Positions 6,906 to 15,651 of a stretch of 34,731 nucleotides of DNA are shown here, piece after piece. Both the position numbers and the translations under genes were made by a program. The stretch covers positions 1 to 34,731 of the IMG/VR virus record IMGVR_UViG_3300035701_002817; one strand, written 5' to 3'. Under the pieces are notes generated by a model, which was not told the origin of the DNA, searched no databases, and worked only from the letters and a program-made list of their open reading frames with translations. Source of the stretch: a virus. The first letter of the stretch is position 1. Each line of letters begins with the position of its first letter.

Positions 6906-8528
6906 ATGTGCGGCATAGTGGGTGTTTGGAATCGGGATGGAGCCTTTGATTGGGATACATACGATGAGTTGTTCTCTGCGGCGGAGAACCGAGGACAGGA
7001 TGGATTTGGGATCACTTTGGTTCCTGATATCCGAAAGAAGGAGATACTGACCTTCAAGTCCACTAAGACATACTCTGTCGACAAGTGGGCTGTCAAGAAT
7101 TGGTTAATGGATCCTGCCCCGGTAAAGGGCAGTTTGATCATTGCGAACTTCCGCGCCCAACCAGAGACGGAAGTTGAAAGTTCCGAGAAGAATCTTCAGC
7201 CGATTGTATGTACAAAGGAGGGACTGATCCTTTCCCATAATGGTTCAGTGGCAAATTTCGTGGTGAACAAATACTCCGACTATCAAACAAAGATTGATAG
7301 TGAAGTCATTCTCAAGTCCTATCAAACGAGTCGTAATATGGGGAAAGTTATGGAGGAGATGGTGGGTGGGTTTGCTTTTCTACTCTATGATCAAGAGGTC
7401 AATCGTCTGTTCTGTGTCAATGACTTCAAGCCGCTGGCGATTTGTTGTATCAGAGGAAAGGGAGTTATACTCCACTCATGTCTTGATGTAATTGAATCAG
7501 TAACCAGGAAGATCACTGATGCTCCCCGGTGCGGCATGAATGTGTGGGAGGACTGGTATTATCATTGGCAGGATGGCAACACCATTCGGGAGATTGATCT
7601 TGATAGTGGAATGGAAAGAATCACGACCTTCCAACCCAACCGATACCATCCGGTGTGGAAGCCTTCGCCGAAGATCAATAGCGAGTCCGTCCTGGTCTCT
7701 TCATCGGGTGGGATTGACAGTGGCCTGTCTGCGTTTGTCATGAGGCGTCTGGGATACCGAGTGACTCTGGTGAACTTCAACTATGGTCAGCGGGGCTGGG
7801 AGGCAGAGAGTTTGGCCTCCAGGCGCCTTGCTGATTACATGGGTTCGGAGTGGGTTGGCATTGATCTACAGAACATCTTCAAGGGAGATCCTTCGTCATT
7901 GATTAGACCGACCATTCCTATCGAGACAGGGACGGAGAGTTACATCAAGACAACGACTGCGTGGGTTAGCAATCGCAACGCAATTTTCCTATCCATCCTT
8001 GCCTCGTTGGCGGAACAGCAGATCCTGAGTAACAAGTCGGATCGAGTTCACCTCGTTACCGGAATGAGTAATCTCACCGAGGAGGGCTTCTATCCTGACA
8101 ACTCAGAGTACTTCGTTCGTGCCTTCCTGGAGATGACTAAATACTCAACACTAGTCGGTGATCGTATCACTTACGTTTCGGTTATGCAACAGATTATGAA
8201 GTCCGAGGAGTGGATCCTCGGTAAGGAGCTAGACTTTCCCTTTGGGATGACAGTGAGTTGTGACCAGCCCTACGTGAACGAGAAAAAGGAAATACTTTTG
8301 TGTCGGCAGTGCGGTTCAACTCTTCTTAGCATCTGGGCCGCCGAGATGGCTGGTGTTGAGGATCCCAGACAGTTTTATGACTTAGAGGGACTACCCGTCA
8401 TGGAAAAGAGGATTACTAAAGGAAGTAAAAATAAGGTTGACTATGCGGACCTGGTCCGGCGAATCAAACTGCCTAGTAAAAAGGACTATGATAGACTGGC
8501 TGATCTTTTGATGGGTCCGAGGAATTGA
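6906..8528 (+). CDS. Gat-QueC: class II glutamine amidotransferase fused to a QueC-like PP-loop domain
   Basis: The 540-aa protein begins MCGIVGVW, which exposes the catalytic Cys2 of class II amidotransferases after Met removal. It continues with ENRGQDGFG and LSHNGSVAN, typical of that domain. From about residue 255 a QueC-like domain follows with the PP-loop SSGGIDS (266-272), NFNYGQRGWE, TTTAWVSNRNAIFLSI, VTGMSNLTEEGFYPDNSEYF and a C-terminal LCRQCGSTLL Cys group. Gat-QueC is known in some archaea and in phages such as 9g. There it is linked to turning the preQ0 nitrile into the archaeosine amidine with glutamine-derived ammonia. A stand-alone QueC follows, so this copy probably does the amidation rather than preQ0 synthesis. 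Confidence 0.9.
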   Translation: MCGIVGVWNRDGAFDWDTYDELFSAAENRGQDGFGITLVPDIRKKEILTFKSTKTYSVDKWAVKNWLMDPAPVKGSLIIANFRAQPETEVESSEKNLQPIVCTKEGLILSHNGSVANFVVNKYSDYQTKIDSEVILKSYQTSRNMGKVMEEMVGGFAFLLYDQEVNRLFCVNDFKPLAICCIRGKGVILHSCLDVIESVTRKITDAPRCGMNVWEDWYYHWQDGNTIREIDLDSGMERITTFQPNRYHPVWKPSPKINSESVLVSSSGGIDSGLSAFVMRRLGYRVTLVNFNYGQRGWEAESLASRRLADYMGSEWVGIDLQNIFKGDPSSLIRPTIPIETGTESYIKTTTAWVSNRNAIFLSILASLAEQQILSNKSDRVHLVTGMSNLTEEGFYPDNSEYFVRAFLEMTKYSTLVGDRITYVSVMQQIMKSEEWILGKELDFPFGMTVSCDQPYVNEKKEILLCRQCGSTLLSIWAAEMAGVEDPRQFYDLEGLPVMEKRITKGSKNKVDYADLVRRIKLPSKKDYDRLADLLMGPRN

Positions 8529-8530
8529 TC

Positions 8531-9244
8531 ATGGTAAAAAGTAGACGTCCCGTCCTGATGTTCAGCGGTGGGCTTGACTCATTGATTGCCTGGTTTGCTT
8601 TGGGCAAGCCAAAGGCAGTTCATGTCCACTTGGGTCACCGCTATGGAGCATCGGAATACTTTACTTCCATGAGCCTTGCGAAAAGGTTGGGTATGGACTT
8701 GATCATTGAGAAACGATTGTACCTCGGTGATCAGGAGTCACCCGATGCCTATATTCCAATGCGTAATCTTTTCCTTGCCATGATTGGTGCACTTTACGGG
8801 GATGACATTTACTTGGTTTTCCAAAAAGGTGAGCAGTCCATTCCTGATCGTTCGCCTGAGTTCCTGGATAAGGCGTCAGAGATGCTATCGTTCCTTAATG
8901 AACGAAGGATCGTGGTGGACAGTCCCTTTCATAATATGACGAAGTCAGGCATGATTAGGTGGTACCTTGATCAAGGCAACGAAAAGTGTCCGGTTGATGT
9001 TCTCTATAAGTCATTCTCCTGCTTTGGATCGGACTCAACAAAGGTTCCTTGCGGAGAGTGTGCCGCCTGTTTCAGGCGATGGGTAGCCTTTGAGAATAAT
9101 GGACTGAGTCTTGCCCTTCGTGCAGATATCAAAGAGTGGGCAGGAATTCCTGGTTACATTAAACGGGTGAAGGCCGGAGAGTATGATCTTGATCGTGCTA
9201 GGGAAATTGAGGGGGTCTTAAGGAGGCATGGATTATGGAAGTAA
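8531..9244 (+). CDS. queC: QueC-like 7-cyano-7-deazaguanine (preQ0) synthase
   Basis: This is a 237-aa PP-loop ATPase. The N-terminus has FSGGLDSL (SGGLDS 12-17), the centre YIPMRNLFLAMIGALYGDD and PDRSPEF, and the C-terminus the zinc site with C164, C174, C177 and C180 (SCFGSDSTKVPCGECAACFR). QueC turns 7-carboxy-7-deazaguanine plus ammonia into preQ0 at the cost of ATP. The motifs match the family, although the middle is divergent. The ATG at 8531 is preferred because GAGGAA at 8519-8524 is well spaced. The start lies 2 bp after the Gat-QueC stop. Having both proteins side by side allows nitrile formation and amidine formation to be separate steps. Confidence 0.85.
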   Translation: MVKSRRPVLMFSGGLDSLIAWFALGKPKAVHVHLGHRYGASEYFTSMSLAKRLGMDLIIEKRLYLGDQESPDAYIPMRNLFLAMIGALYGDDIYLVFQKGEQSIPDRSPEFLDKASEMLSFLNERRIVVDSPFHNMTKSGMIRWYLDQGNEKCPVDVLYKSFSCFGSDSTKVPCGECAACFRRWVAFENNGLSLALRADIKEWAGIPGYIKRVKAGEYDLDRAREIEGVLRRHGLWK

Positions 9245-10326
9245 AAGTTTCCGGAGTGGAAGTTGAACGAGTCTTGAGTGCGGTATTGAGGTTTACTGAA
9301 CCAAACAATTTTCTTCCAGCAAGTGATTTGGTAATTTTTGATCGTATATACATAATTACCACCATGGTTTGGGGGGGATGCGTTCACCTCAGTAGTTTCT
9401 TCAAAACGGAGAAGCCGCTAGGTCTTCCTGTCGACTTGCTAAAGAGGGTGCGTGCGGGTCTTGAGGGTAGGTTAGATAAAGAGGTGACCATCATTCTGGA
9501 CGAGGTAGCGGAAGACATTTCCTTTAAGGTGGGACGTGATCGTAGTGTGGTCCGTGCCCAGACAGCACTGAAGTATACCACCCCTGATCGTATAAAGTCT
9601 GATGATGTCGTCTTGTATGAGGCTACTGGTGATGTGGTTGGTGATCTTCAGAAGTTGTTGTTTTCCTGTTCTGACAATCCCTATGATGTAAAGTTTAATG
9701 GTGTCTGGTGGTCGGAGGATGATCATGCCTGGTATGCGTCGGATAACTTTAGGATAACTCGTTTTCCATCGAAATGTAAGTTGGGTCTTGAGGGGAACTT
9801 TTTTGTGCCCTCAACCTTTATTGAAAAGTCCGGTGGTTCAACGGATAAACTTGAGTTTGTGGGACTTGATGAAAACTCTTGTTTGTTTTTCTTCAAGGAC
9901 TATATTACATCGTTCCTGGTGATGGAACACAAGATGCCTCCCTTTGCCTCAGCCTTTGCGGGTGCAAGGGAGGAGGCATTATCCTCAGAACAAAGATTTA
10001 CAATTAACATGCCGAAAGAGGATGTTGCACGATATCGAAAAACATTCCGAGAGGCAGGATCTGCTCCGGATATCAACATATACAAACGAGACGATGGGGT
10101 CTATATGCTGGACGCCCAGTATAAGCATACCCAAACGGGTAGTTTTGAGACGGAGGTTGATCTAGTCGATGTTTCGGGGGAGATCGCCTTTACGATTGAT
10201 GGTACCTTCCTGTTGGATGCTCTTGAGCGGTTTAGTACTTTTTACCTGGTGGAGAAAAAGCACATCTACGCAAAGAACGAGGAGTCAGGAATGGAGCAAC
10301 TTATTGCATGGAAGATAAGAGGATAA
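9235..10326 (+). CDS. Divergent DNA sliding clamp, DnaN (beta-clamp)-like
   Basis: At 363 aa it matches the usual length of bacterial beta clamps. Features consistent with DnaN are an alternating strand-helix pattern, AWYASDNFRITRF in place of the DnaN ATDGHRL segment, NFFVPSTFIEK resembling the llP-x-k block, and a C-terminal MEQLIAWKIRG in the position of the last clamp strand. There is no enzyme motif. Similarity is faint, so a T4 gp45-like or unrelated replication protein remains possible. It overlaps queC by 10 bp with AGGAGG at 9221-9226. Its place between queC and dpdA ties modification genes to the replisome module. Confidence 0.55.
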   Translation: MEVKVSGVEVERVLSAVLRFTEPNNFLPASDLVIFDRIYIITTMVWGGCVHLSSFFKTEKPLGLPVDLLKRVRAGLEGRLDKEVTIILDEVAEDISFKVGRDRSVVRAQTALKYTTPDRIKSDDVVLYEATGDVVGDLQKLLFSCSDNPYDVKFNGVWWSEDDHAWYASDNFRITRFPSKCKLGLEGNFFVPSTFIEKSGGSTDKLEFVGLDENSCLFFFKDYITSFLVMEHKMPPFASAFAGAREEALSSEQRFTINMPKEDVARYRKTFREAGSAPDINIYKRDDGVYMLDAQYKHTQTGSFETEVDLVDVSGEIAFTIDGTFLLDALERFSTFYLVEKKHIYAKNEESGMEQLIAWKIRG

Positions 10327-10328
10327 CT

Positions 10329-11357
10329 ATGGAAGAGATCCGAGACTTCAAGGTCTTCTTCGTTATGACTTCGGGGGCACTGGAGCGCATGACCCGATTT
10401 GTTCAGCAGGGAATACTTCGTCGTATCCTATCCAGTTTTGTATACAAGGATCTCATTGATAAGTTGGCGAAGAATCTTGGTCCAGAGCACACAAAGAAAA
10501 TGGACATCTTGATTGACTCCGGTGCCTTTACTGTTATGACTCAAGGGAAGGTAATAAACATTAGTGAGTATGTAGATTATCTGCGGGCCTTTACTGCGGA
10601 GGATCGGTGGGCCAGTGTCTATGCCTTCAACCTTGACGTAATTCCGGAGTTGGATAAGTTTGGCCATCTTAGTCACGAGACAGAGGAGAAAGCCGCCGAG
10701 GCGTCATTCAAGAATTATCTTTACTTAACTGAACAAGCAAAGTTGGACTTCATCATTCCCGTTTATCATTATCGAGAAAATCTTAAGTGGTTGAAGAAAA
10801 TAGTGGAGTCAGGTTGTCAGTACTTTGCTTTCGGTGGAATGTCCGGGAAGGTCAAGAGTTCGGCGGTAAAGAAAAAGGCCTTTTCAGAATTGTTCCTCCG
10901 TCTTGAGGAGTATGGATATAAGGGCAAGGTTCACATGTTGGGCCTTTGTATGCCGGAGGTCCTTTGTTCAAATGCCTGGTATTCAGTGGATGCCACTATT
11001 ACGAAGTCGGCTGGGTATGGTCATATCTATTTGTTTGACGAAAAGTCAAAGAACAAAGTTTCAGTATGCCCGGTTTCGCCGATTAGGGGAAGGCATGAGT
11101 CAGTCATGGGCGCTCACTCCTCAGACTCCTATCTTGCTGATCAACTAAAAGTGATTGGTATGGGTGATATCACTATTGAGGAAATGACCACAAGTTTCTG
11201 GGCAAGAGTTGAGGCCTGTTTCCGATCATGGTCAATGTTTGAAGATTTCGTAAATCGTCGACGAAAGGAACTTGGACGGAACTGCGTTTATGATATCGGG
11301 ATACAACGTGATGTTCATAGTTTTTGGAATGGGTTTGGTCATGACGATAAAGCGTAG
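10329..11357 (+). CDS. dpdA: DpdA-like 7-deazaguanine DNA transglycosylase (TGT fold)
   Basis: This TGT-superfamily enzyme is expected to swap guanine in DNA for a 7-deazaguanine base. Visible blocks are DILIDSGAF (D63 as a likely catalytic or base-binding Asp), YAFNLDVIPE (D103), FIIPVYHYRENLKW, the barrel motif YFAFGGMSG (165-173), VHMLGLCMPE and AWYSVDAT (D221, in the position of the second catalytic Asp). At 342 aa it resembles phage DpdA proteins rather than tRNA TGT, and I do not see the tRNA-type zinc site. The ATG at 10329 is chosen because AGAGGA lies 5 bp upstream; one at 10308 is possible. With folE, queD, queE and queC present, DNA rather than tRNA is the likely substrate. Confidence 0.8.
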   Translation: MEEIRDFKVFFVMTSGALERMTRFVQQGILRRILSSFVYKDLIDKLAKNLGPEHTKKMDILIDSGAFTVMTQGKVINISEYVDYLRAFTAEDRWASVYAFNLDVIPELDKFGHLSHETEEKAAEASFKNYLYLTEQAKLDFIIPVYHYRENLKWLKKIVESGCQYFAFGGMSGKVKSSAVKKKAFSELFLRLEEYGYKGKVHMLGLCMPEVLCSNAWYSVDATITKSAGYGHIYLFDEKSKNKVSVCPVSPIRGRHESVMGAHSSDSYLADQLKVIGMGDITIEEMTTSFWARVEACFRSWSMFEDFVNRRRKELGRNCVYDIGIQRDVHSFWNGFGHDDKA

Positions 11358-13938
11358 TAATACCAACGTCTTTTTCGATTCCGAGGAGATGCTGAGTCCT
11401 CGTGAGATAAAGGACGAGTTTGGACTTGCTATCTCTAGAAATCGGAAGTACGAGTATAGGTTGTATTCCCTGGAGGAAGTCAAACAAATGCTGACTGAGC
11501 AGGCGTTGCATCCGGTCCAGAAAACGTCGCGCACTCGGTCGGCGACCAATGGGATGGATCCCTGTTTGAAGTGTCCTCTGTACCAAGGCCCTGAGAAGAT
11601 GGTAAAGGCAACTGCCAACATTGAAACTGCAAGTGTTTTGTTTGTCGGTGAGGCGCCTGGTGAGGAGGAGGTCAAGCAGGGCACTCCGTTTGTTGGTCCG
11701 GCTGGTCGGCGTCTTCGTTGGTTCATTACTGAGGCGGGGTTGATTGAGGAGGAGTGTGCCTTTGTCAATACCTGTCGGTGCCGGCCTCCAGTCAAGGATC
11801 GGCCCTACGAGGCAGTGGAGTCGAACCGTCGGCCAGAACCTATTGAAGTTGCCCATTGCTCCCGGTATCTTGAGGATGATCTACAGCGGTTCAAGGGAAA
11901 GTTGATCGTGTTGCTTGGTAATACTCCACTTGATGCTATACTGGGAAGGTGGAGAGTGGGTACTGCACACGGTTATGGTTTCTTAAAGGAAGGTCGTCGT
12001 TATTATGTCATGTATCATCCCTCTTATATTCTTCGTGACCAAAGGCGGCGACTAGATCCCATGTATCATGAGGAGATGCGGAAGATAAAAGTATTCCTTG
12101 AATCTGATCACAAGATCCCTTATAATATAGTTGATAATTGCGATAAGACAGAAGCGATGGTTCAGTCAATTCTGCACGAGGCGGAGCAACGAGATGAGGG
12201 AGCAGTTGTGAATTTCGATATTGAGTCATCGGGATTCGACCCACTTGCTGAAGGGGCTCAGGTGGTGTCGATGTCCTTTACTCTTCGTGATGGTCCGACT
12301 TGGTGGGTGCCAATGAATCATCGCGAGAGTCCCAACCTTGATCATCATGCCGAGATTGCTGAGATCGTCAAGCCACTGTTCACTGAGCCTAGAGTCAAGA
12401 TGGTTGCCCAGAATGCAAAGTTTGACCTTAAGTTCATGCAGGCCATCTATGGGGTTAGATCAACAAACCTCTGGTTGGATACCCAACTCGCTGTCTTCCT
12501 GTTAGAGGGAAAGTATAGTCCTCAGGGCTTGCACCAGTGCGCTTGGAAGTTTACTGATCATGGAGGATGGGACATTGATGCTAGTAACTTTGTTGAGGAA
12601 AGTCTGGCGAAAATTGCTGACTATAATACGATGGACACTTTTGTCGGTGATGCTTTGGCGAAGGTATATGAAGCGAAGTTATCCCCCACTGCCTTTGAGT
12701 TTCTTATTACAATCCTGACGAAGGCGGTTTATACTCTCATTGAGATGGAGCTAGAGGGAGTGACTCTGGATCTAAAGGTACTTGAGGAAACCTATAAGAA
12801 ATACAACGAAGAGGCATGCACCCTATTTAATAAGTTAGCCTCCTACGAAGAGGTGAAGGTGGTTGCCCAGAAACTTCAGAGGGATGTAAACTTTAATTCA
12901 AGTCCCCATCTTCGTGCCATCTTGGAGGAGTTAAAACTTGTTCCAGAAAAGAAAACTAAAAAGACACACGCAGTGTCAGTTGATGAGGAGGCGTTGGAAA
13001 CAATCAAGGGGAAGCATCCCTTCGTAACCGACCTGTTGAAGTACCGGACGACAGCAAAGATCCTCAGTACCTACCTCATGCCTTATACTGAACGTAATAC
13101 TGCTGGTGTGGTTCGTGGTGAGTATATGCTGACAAGAACGGCAACCGGTCGTCCTGCCTGCCAAAAGCCAAACTTCCAGAACATACCGAAAGAGATCCGT
13201 CCGGTATTTCGATCAAAGAGGGGATTGTTCGTTGAGGTTGATTATTCTCAAATGGAACTGCGGGTGCTGGCTATGTACTCGCATGATCAAGCCTTGATTG
13301 ATGCCTTCCAAACGGGGGAGGATATTCACGAGGTGACTCGGATGGCGATCTTCGGGCCGAATGATCATCTGTCTGAGTTGGCCCAAGCAAAACAGAGGGT
13401 TGAGGCAAAGAGTGTGAACTTCGGAATAGTTTATGGTGAGTCGGCACATGGTCTGTCTAAGCAGTTAAAGATATCAATGCGAGAAGCGGACAAAAAGATT
13501 GAGGCCTTCTATACCAAGTATACCGGAGTCAAGGGATACGTTGACACGATACGGAAGCAGATTCGTAACCGGGGATATGTTGAAACCTTTTTCGGAAGGC
13601 GTAGATACTTTGCCATTGAGAATGCCCGTGAGCAGTCTGATTGGGAAGCACTTTTTCGTGAGGGGGTTAATGCACCCATTCAAGGTACAGCCAGTGATCT
13701 AGTATTAGATGCGGCGAGTCGTGTATGGATGCTAATGAGGAAACGGGATATGGAGTCGCGTATGGTCATGAATGTTCATGACATGATTCTTTTTGACTGC
13801 CCAGAGAATGAAGTTCCTGAGATGCTACTTATGATCTATGATCAGATGGAGAAGTTTAACTATCCCTGGATCAATGTTCCGATCAAAGTTGACGTAGCTA
13901 TCGGGACGAACTGGGGAGCTTTAGCAACTATTGAATAG
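11341..13938 (+). CDS. Uracil-DNA glycosylase (family 4) - DNA polymerase I fusion
   Basis: This is an 865-aa replicative polymerase with an extra repair domain. The N-terminal part has family-4 UDG motifs: Fe-S cysteines in DPCLKCPLYQG, GEAPGEEEV and GTPFVGPAG, NTCRCRPP, VAHCSRYL and YHPSYIL. A 3'-5' exonuclease follows (NFDIESSGFDP, QNAKFDLKFM, DYNTMDTFVGD). The family A polymerase then shows VEVDYSQMELRVLA (motif A), the O-helix RVEAKSVNFGIVYG and NVHDMILFD (motif C). No 5' exonuclease is fused; it is a separate gene at 16987. SPO1-type phage polymerases also carry a UDG domain, so the architecture is rare but known. The ATG at 11341 overlaps dpdA by 17 bp; upstream starts exist but have weak ribosome sites. 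Confidence 0.92.
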   Translation: MTIKRSNTNVFFDSEEMLSPREIKDEFGLAISRNRKYEYRLYSLEEVKQMLTEQALHPVQKTSRTRSATNGMDPCLKCPLYQGPEKMVKATANIETASVLFVGEAPGEEEVKQGTPFVGPAGRRLRWFITEAGLIEEECAFVNTCRCRPPVKDRPYEAVESNRRPEPIEVAHCSRYLEDDLQRFKGKLIVLLGNTPLDAILGRWRVGTAHGYGFLKEGRRYYVMYHPSYILRDQRRRLDPMYHEEMRKIKVFLESDHKIPYNIVDNCDKTEAMVQSILHEAEQRDEGAVVNFDIESSGFDPLAEGAQVVSMSFTLRDGPTWWVPMNHRESPNLDHHAEIAEIVKPLFTEPRVKMVAQNAKFDLKFMQAIYGVRSTNLWLDTQLAVFLLEGKYSPQGLHQCAWKFTDHGGWDIDASNFVEESLAKIADYNTMDTFVGDALAKVYEAKLSPTAFEFLITILTKAVYTLIEMELEGVTLDLKVLEETYKKYNEEACTLFNKLASYEEVKVVAQKLQRDVNFNSSPHLRAILEELKLVPEKKTKKTHAVSVDEEALETIKGKHPFVTDLLKYRTTAKILSTYLMPYTERNTAGVVRGEYMLTRTATGRPACQKPNFQNIPKEIRPVFRSKRGLFVEVDYSQMELRVLAMYSHDQALIDAFQTGEDIHEVTRMAIFGPNDHLSELAQAKQRVEAKSVNFGIVYGESAHGLSKQLKISMREADKKIEAFYTKYTGVKGYVDTIRKQIRNRGYVETFFGRRRYFAIENAREQSDWEALFREGVNAPIQGTASDLVLDAASRVWMLMRKRDMESRMVMNVHDMILFDCPENEVPEMLLMIYDQMEKFNYPWINVPIKVDVAIGTNWGALATIE

Positions 13939-13947
13939 GAGGAGATG

Positions 13948-14415
13948 ATGGACAAAGAATTCTTTCCCGTTGAGTTGGTGGTTGGTGGCGTAACCTATAC
14001 CATCGACTATCGTAAGGAACTCAAGTGTAGTGAGGAGACGATTAATGATGATCTGAAGGATCAGCCAAGTTTTTTTGCTTGGTATGCCGTCCTCTCTGAA
14101 GTCGCCCAGGCTGAGATGGCCGAGGCGAAGACCACACTTGAGATGGCCGAGGCAGTCCTGGATGAGAGAATACGGAAGGAGTCGGCTGGCGACAAAGTCA
14201 CTGAGACCATGGTCAAGAACAGGATTCGTTTGGATCCTACCTTCCAAGGGGCCCAGGAGAACTTTGCGACGGCACGGAAGAACGTGGGCATCTTGGGTGC
14301 AATCAAGGAATCCTTTTATCATCGTAAGGACGTCCTTATCTCGTTGGCTTCAAATATGCGGGTGCAGGCAGACCCGTCTATTTATATAAAGAAGCAAGAA
14401 TTAGCCAAACCTTAA
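13948..14415 (+). CDS. UvsY-like recombination mediator (tentative)
   Basis: This 155-aa, mostly helical protein has the pattern of phage UvsY-like mediators, which load RecA/UvsX onto gp32-coated ssDNA. The C-terminal half, with DPTFQGAQENFATARKNVGI and then KESFYHRKDVLISLASNMR, matches the repeated helix and late 'HRKDxLixLasNxR' block I associate with the family. Neighbours support the call: gp32-like and RecA/UvsX genes follow directly. The ATG at 13948 is chosen because AGGAGG at 13937-13942 is 5 bp upstream. Similarity is weak, so an uncharacterised coiled-coil protein is the alternative. Confidence 0.5.
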   Translation: MDKEFFPVELVVGGVTYTIDYRKELKCSEETINDDLKDQPSFFAWYAVLSEVAQAEMAEAKTTLEMAEAVLDERIRKESAGDKVTETMVKNRIRLDPTFQGAQENFATARKNVGILGAIKESFYHRKDVLISLASNMRVQADPSIYIKKQELAKP

Positions 14416-14429
14416 AGGAGGTACAAACA

Positions 14430-15560
14430 ATGGCAAAACTTTTTGGTGAGACTGAGACCGAATCAGCTCAACGCGTGGTTGACCAGGAGAAAAAGCGCTC
14501 TCAGGGCTTTGACTGGTCAGAGAAGTACTGGCGTCCCAAGAGTGGGGCGGATGGCAATCTGATCCGATTGCTTCCGGCAAGGGCAGGAGCGAAAGTTTCC
14601 TATCACCTTTACGCCGCCGTGCACTTCATCAAGCATGACGAGGATCAGAAAACCGAACGGTTCGTGTGCAACAGAGAGACCTACGGAACGAAGTGCCCTG
14701 CCTGCGAGGAAATGTTCCGTCTGATCAAACTGAAACAACCGGACGAGGCTAACAAGTTCCGGCCGAAGAGGTTTGGTGTCTTCAACATGATTGACCGGGC
14801 GAAGCCGGAGGATGGTGTCAAGTTATACGAGGCACCGGTGCAGGGCATCTATCAAAAGATTATGCAGATCATCTCGTCCAAGGGTCGCATGTCAAACCTG
14901 TTCGATAAGTTTGACAAGTCGGGCAAACTTGAAACCCCTGGTCGGGATCTTGTGCTGACCTTCGACAAGACCGCCCAACCGCAGGCCATGTACAACATTT
15001 ATCCTACCGACCCCATTCCGTTGGGCACTGAGGAAGAGATGACTGCCTGGGCTGAGCAGATCGTCGACCTGGATGTGAAGGCATTATATCCGGAGGCGGA
15101 CTTCGATCTGGCGGCGATCAAGACATTCGGTAATGCGGAGGAGAGAGATCTTCTTCGTGATGAGATGAGGAAGCAACGCGAGGCTGAGGCACCTGCCGAA
15201 GAGGCGGTTGCTGAGGAACAAGCGGTTGCCGAAGAGACTCCTGCTGAAGAGACTCCTGTTGAGGTTGAGGTTGAGGATACGGACGACACCATGGCCAAAC
15301 TTGAGGCCCAGATGAAGGAACTTCAAGAACGAAAGGCCACCGCCGCCAAGCAGGCAAAGGAAGAGGCGGAGAAAAAGGCGAAGGTTGAGAAGCCCAAGGA
15401 AGAGGCACCCAAGCCTAAACCTGCGGCTTCCAAACCCGCCCCGGTAGCCACCACGAAGGCTCCTACGGAGAAGGCAACTAGTGCCCCTCCGCCGCAGGAA
15501 AAGTTGGACGATATCCGAAAGAAGATCGAGGCCGCCAAGGCTCGATTGGGCAAGAAGTAA
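14430..15560 (+). CDS. Single-stranded DNA-binding protein, T4 gp32-like
   Basis: This 376-aa protein resembles gp32. It has a short N-terminal basic segment, an OB-type core with FDWSEKYWRPKSGADGNLIR and a zinc-binding group (H65, C80, C89, C92; CNRETYGTKCPACEEM), and NLFDKFDKSGKLETPGRDLV. Residues about 248-376 form a long low-complexity Glu/Ala/Lys/Pro tail, acidic first and then Lys/Pro-rich, probably disordered and used for partner binding. The tail is longer and less uniformly acidic than that of T4 gp32. AAAGGAGG precedes the ATG, and a strong terminator follows the gene, which fits high, separately controlled expression. Confidence 0.8.
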   Translation: MAKLFGETETESAQRVVDQEKKRSQGFDWSEKYWRPKSGADGNLIRLLPARAGAKVSYHLYAAVHFIKHDEDQKTERFVCNRETYGTKCPACEEMFRLIKLKQPDEANKFRPKRFGVFNMIDRAKPEDGVKLYEAPVQGIYQKIMQIISSKGRMSNLFDKFDKSGKLETPGRDLVLTFDKTAQPQAMYNIYPTDPIPLGTEEEMTAWAEQIVDLDVKALYPEADFDLAAIKTFGNAEERDLLRDEMRKQREAEAPAEEAVAEEQAVAEETPAEETPVEVEVEDTDDTMAKLEAQMKELQERKATAAKQAKEEAEKKAKVEKPKEEAPKPKPAASKPAPVATTKAPTEKATSAPPPQEKLDDIRKKIEAAKARLGKK

Positions 15561-15566
15561 CAGTGA

Positions 15567-15634
15567 GGATCCGGACTGGCTGGGGTAGCGATCGTGGCGC
15601 CCAACTTTCCTCCCTCCAGTCCGGATTCTTTTTT
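15567..15634 (+). terminator. Rho-independent terminator after the gp32-like gene
   Basis: ATCCGGACTGG (15569-15579) pairs perfectly with CCAGTCCGGAT (15616-15626), extended by one G-U and one G-C pair, and is followed by TTTTTT (15629-15634). The 36-nt apical part holds a second weak stem (TGGG 15581-15584 with CCCA 15600-15603). It separates the gp32-like gene from the recA gene. The large loop is unusual for a simple terminator. Confidence 0.85.
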
Positions 15635-15651
15635 AGGTGAAAGGTGAGACA

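Noticed and set aside
14325-14338. 14-bp perfect palindrome TAAGGACGTCCTTA
   Set aside because: It lies inside the UvsY-like coding region with no second copy or regulatory context seen; probably chance or codon-driven.
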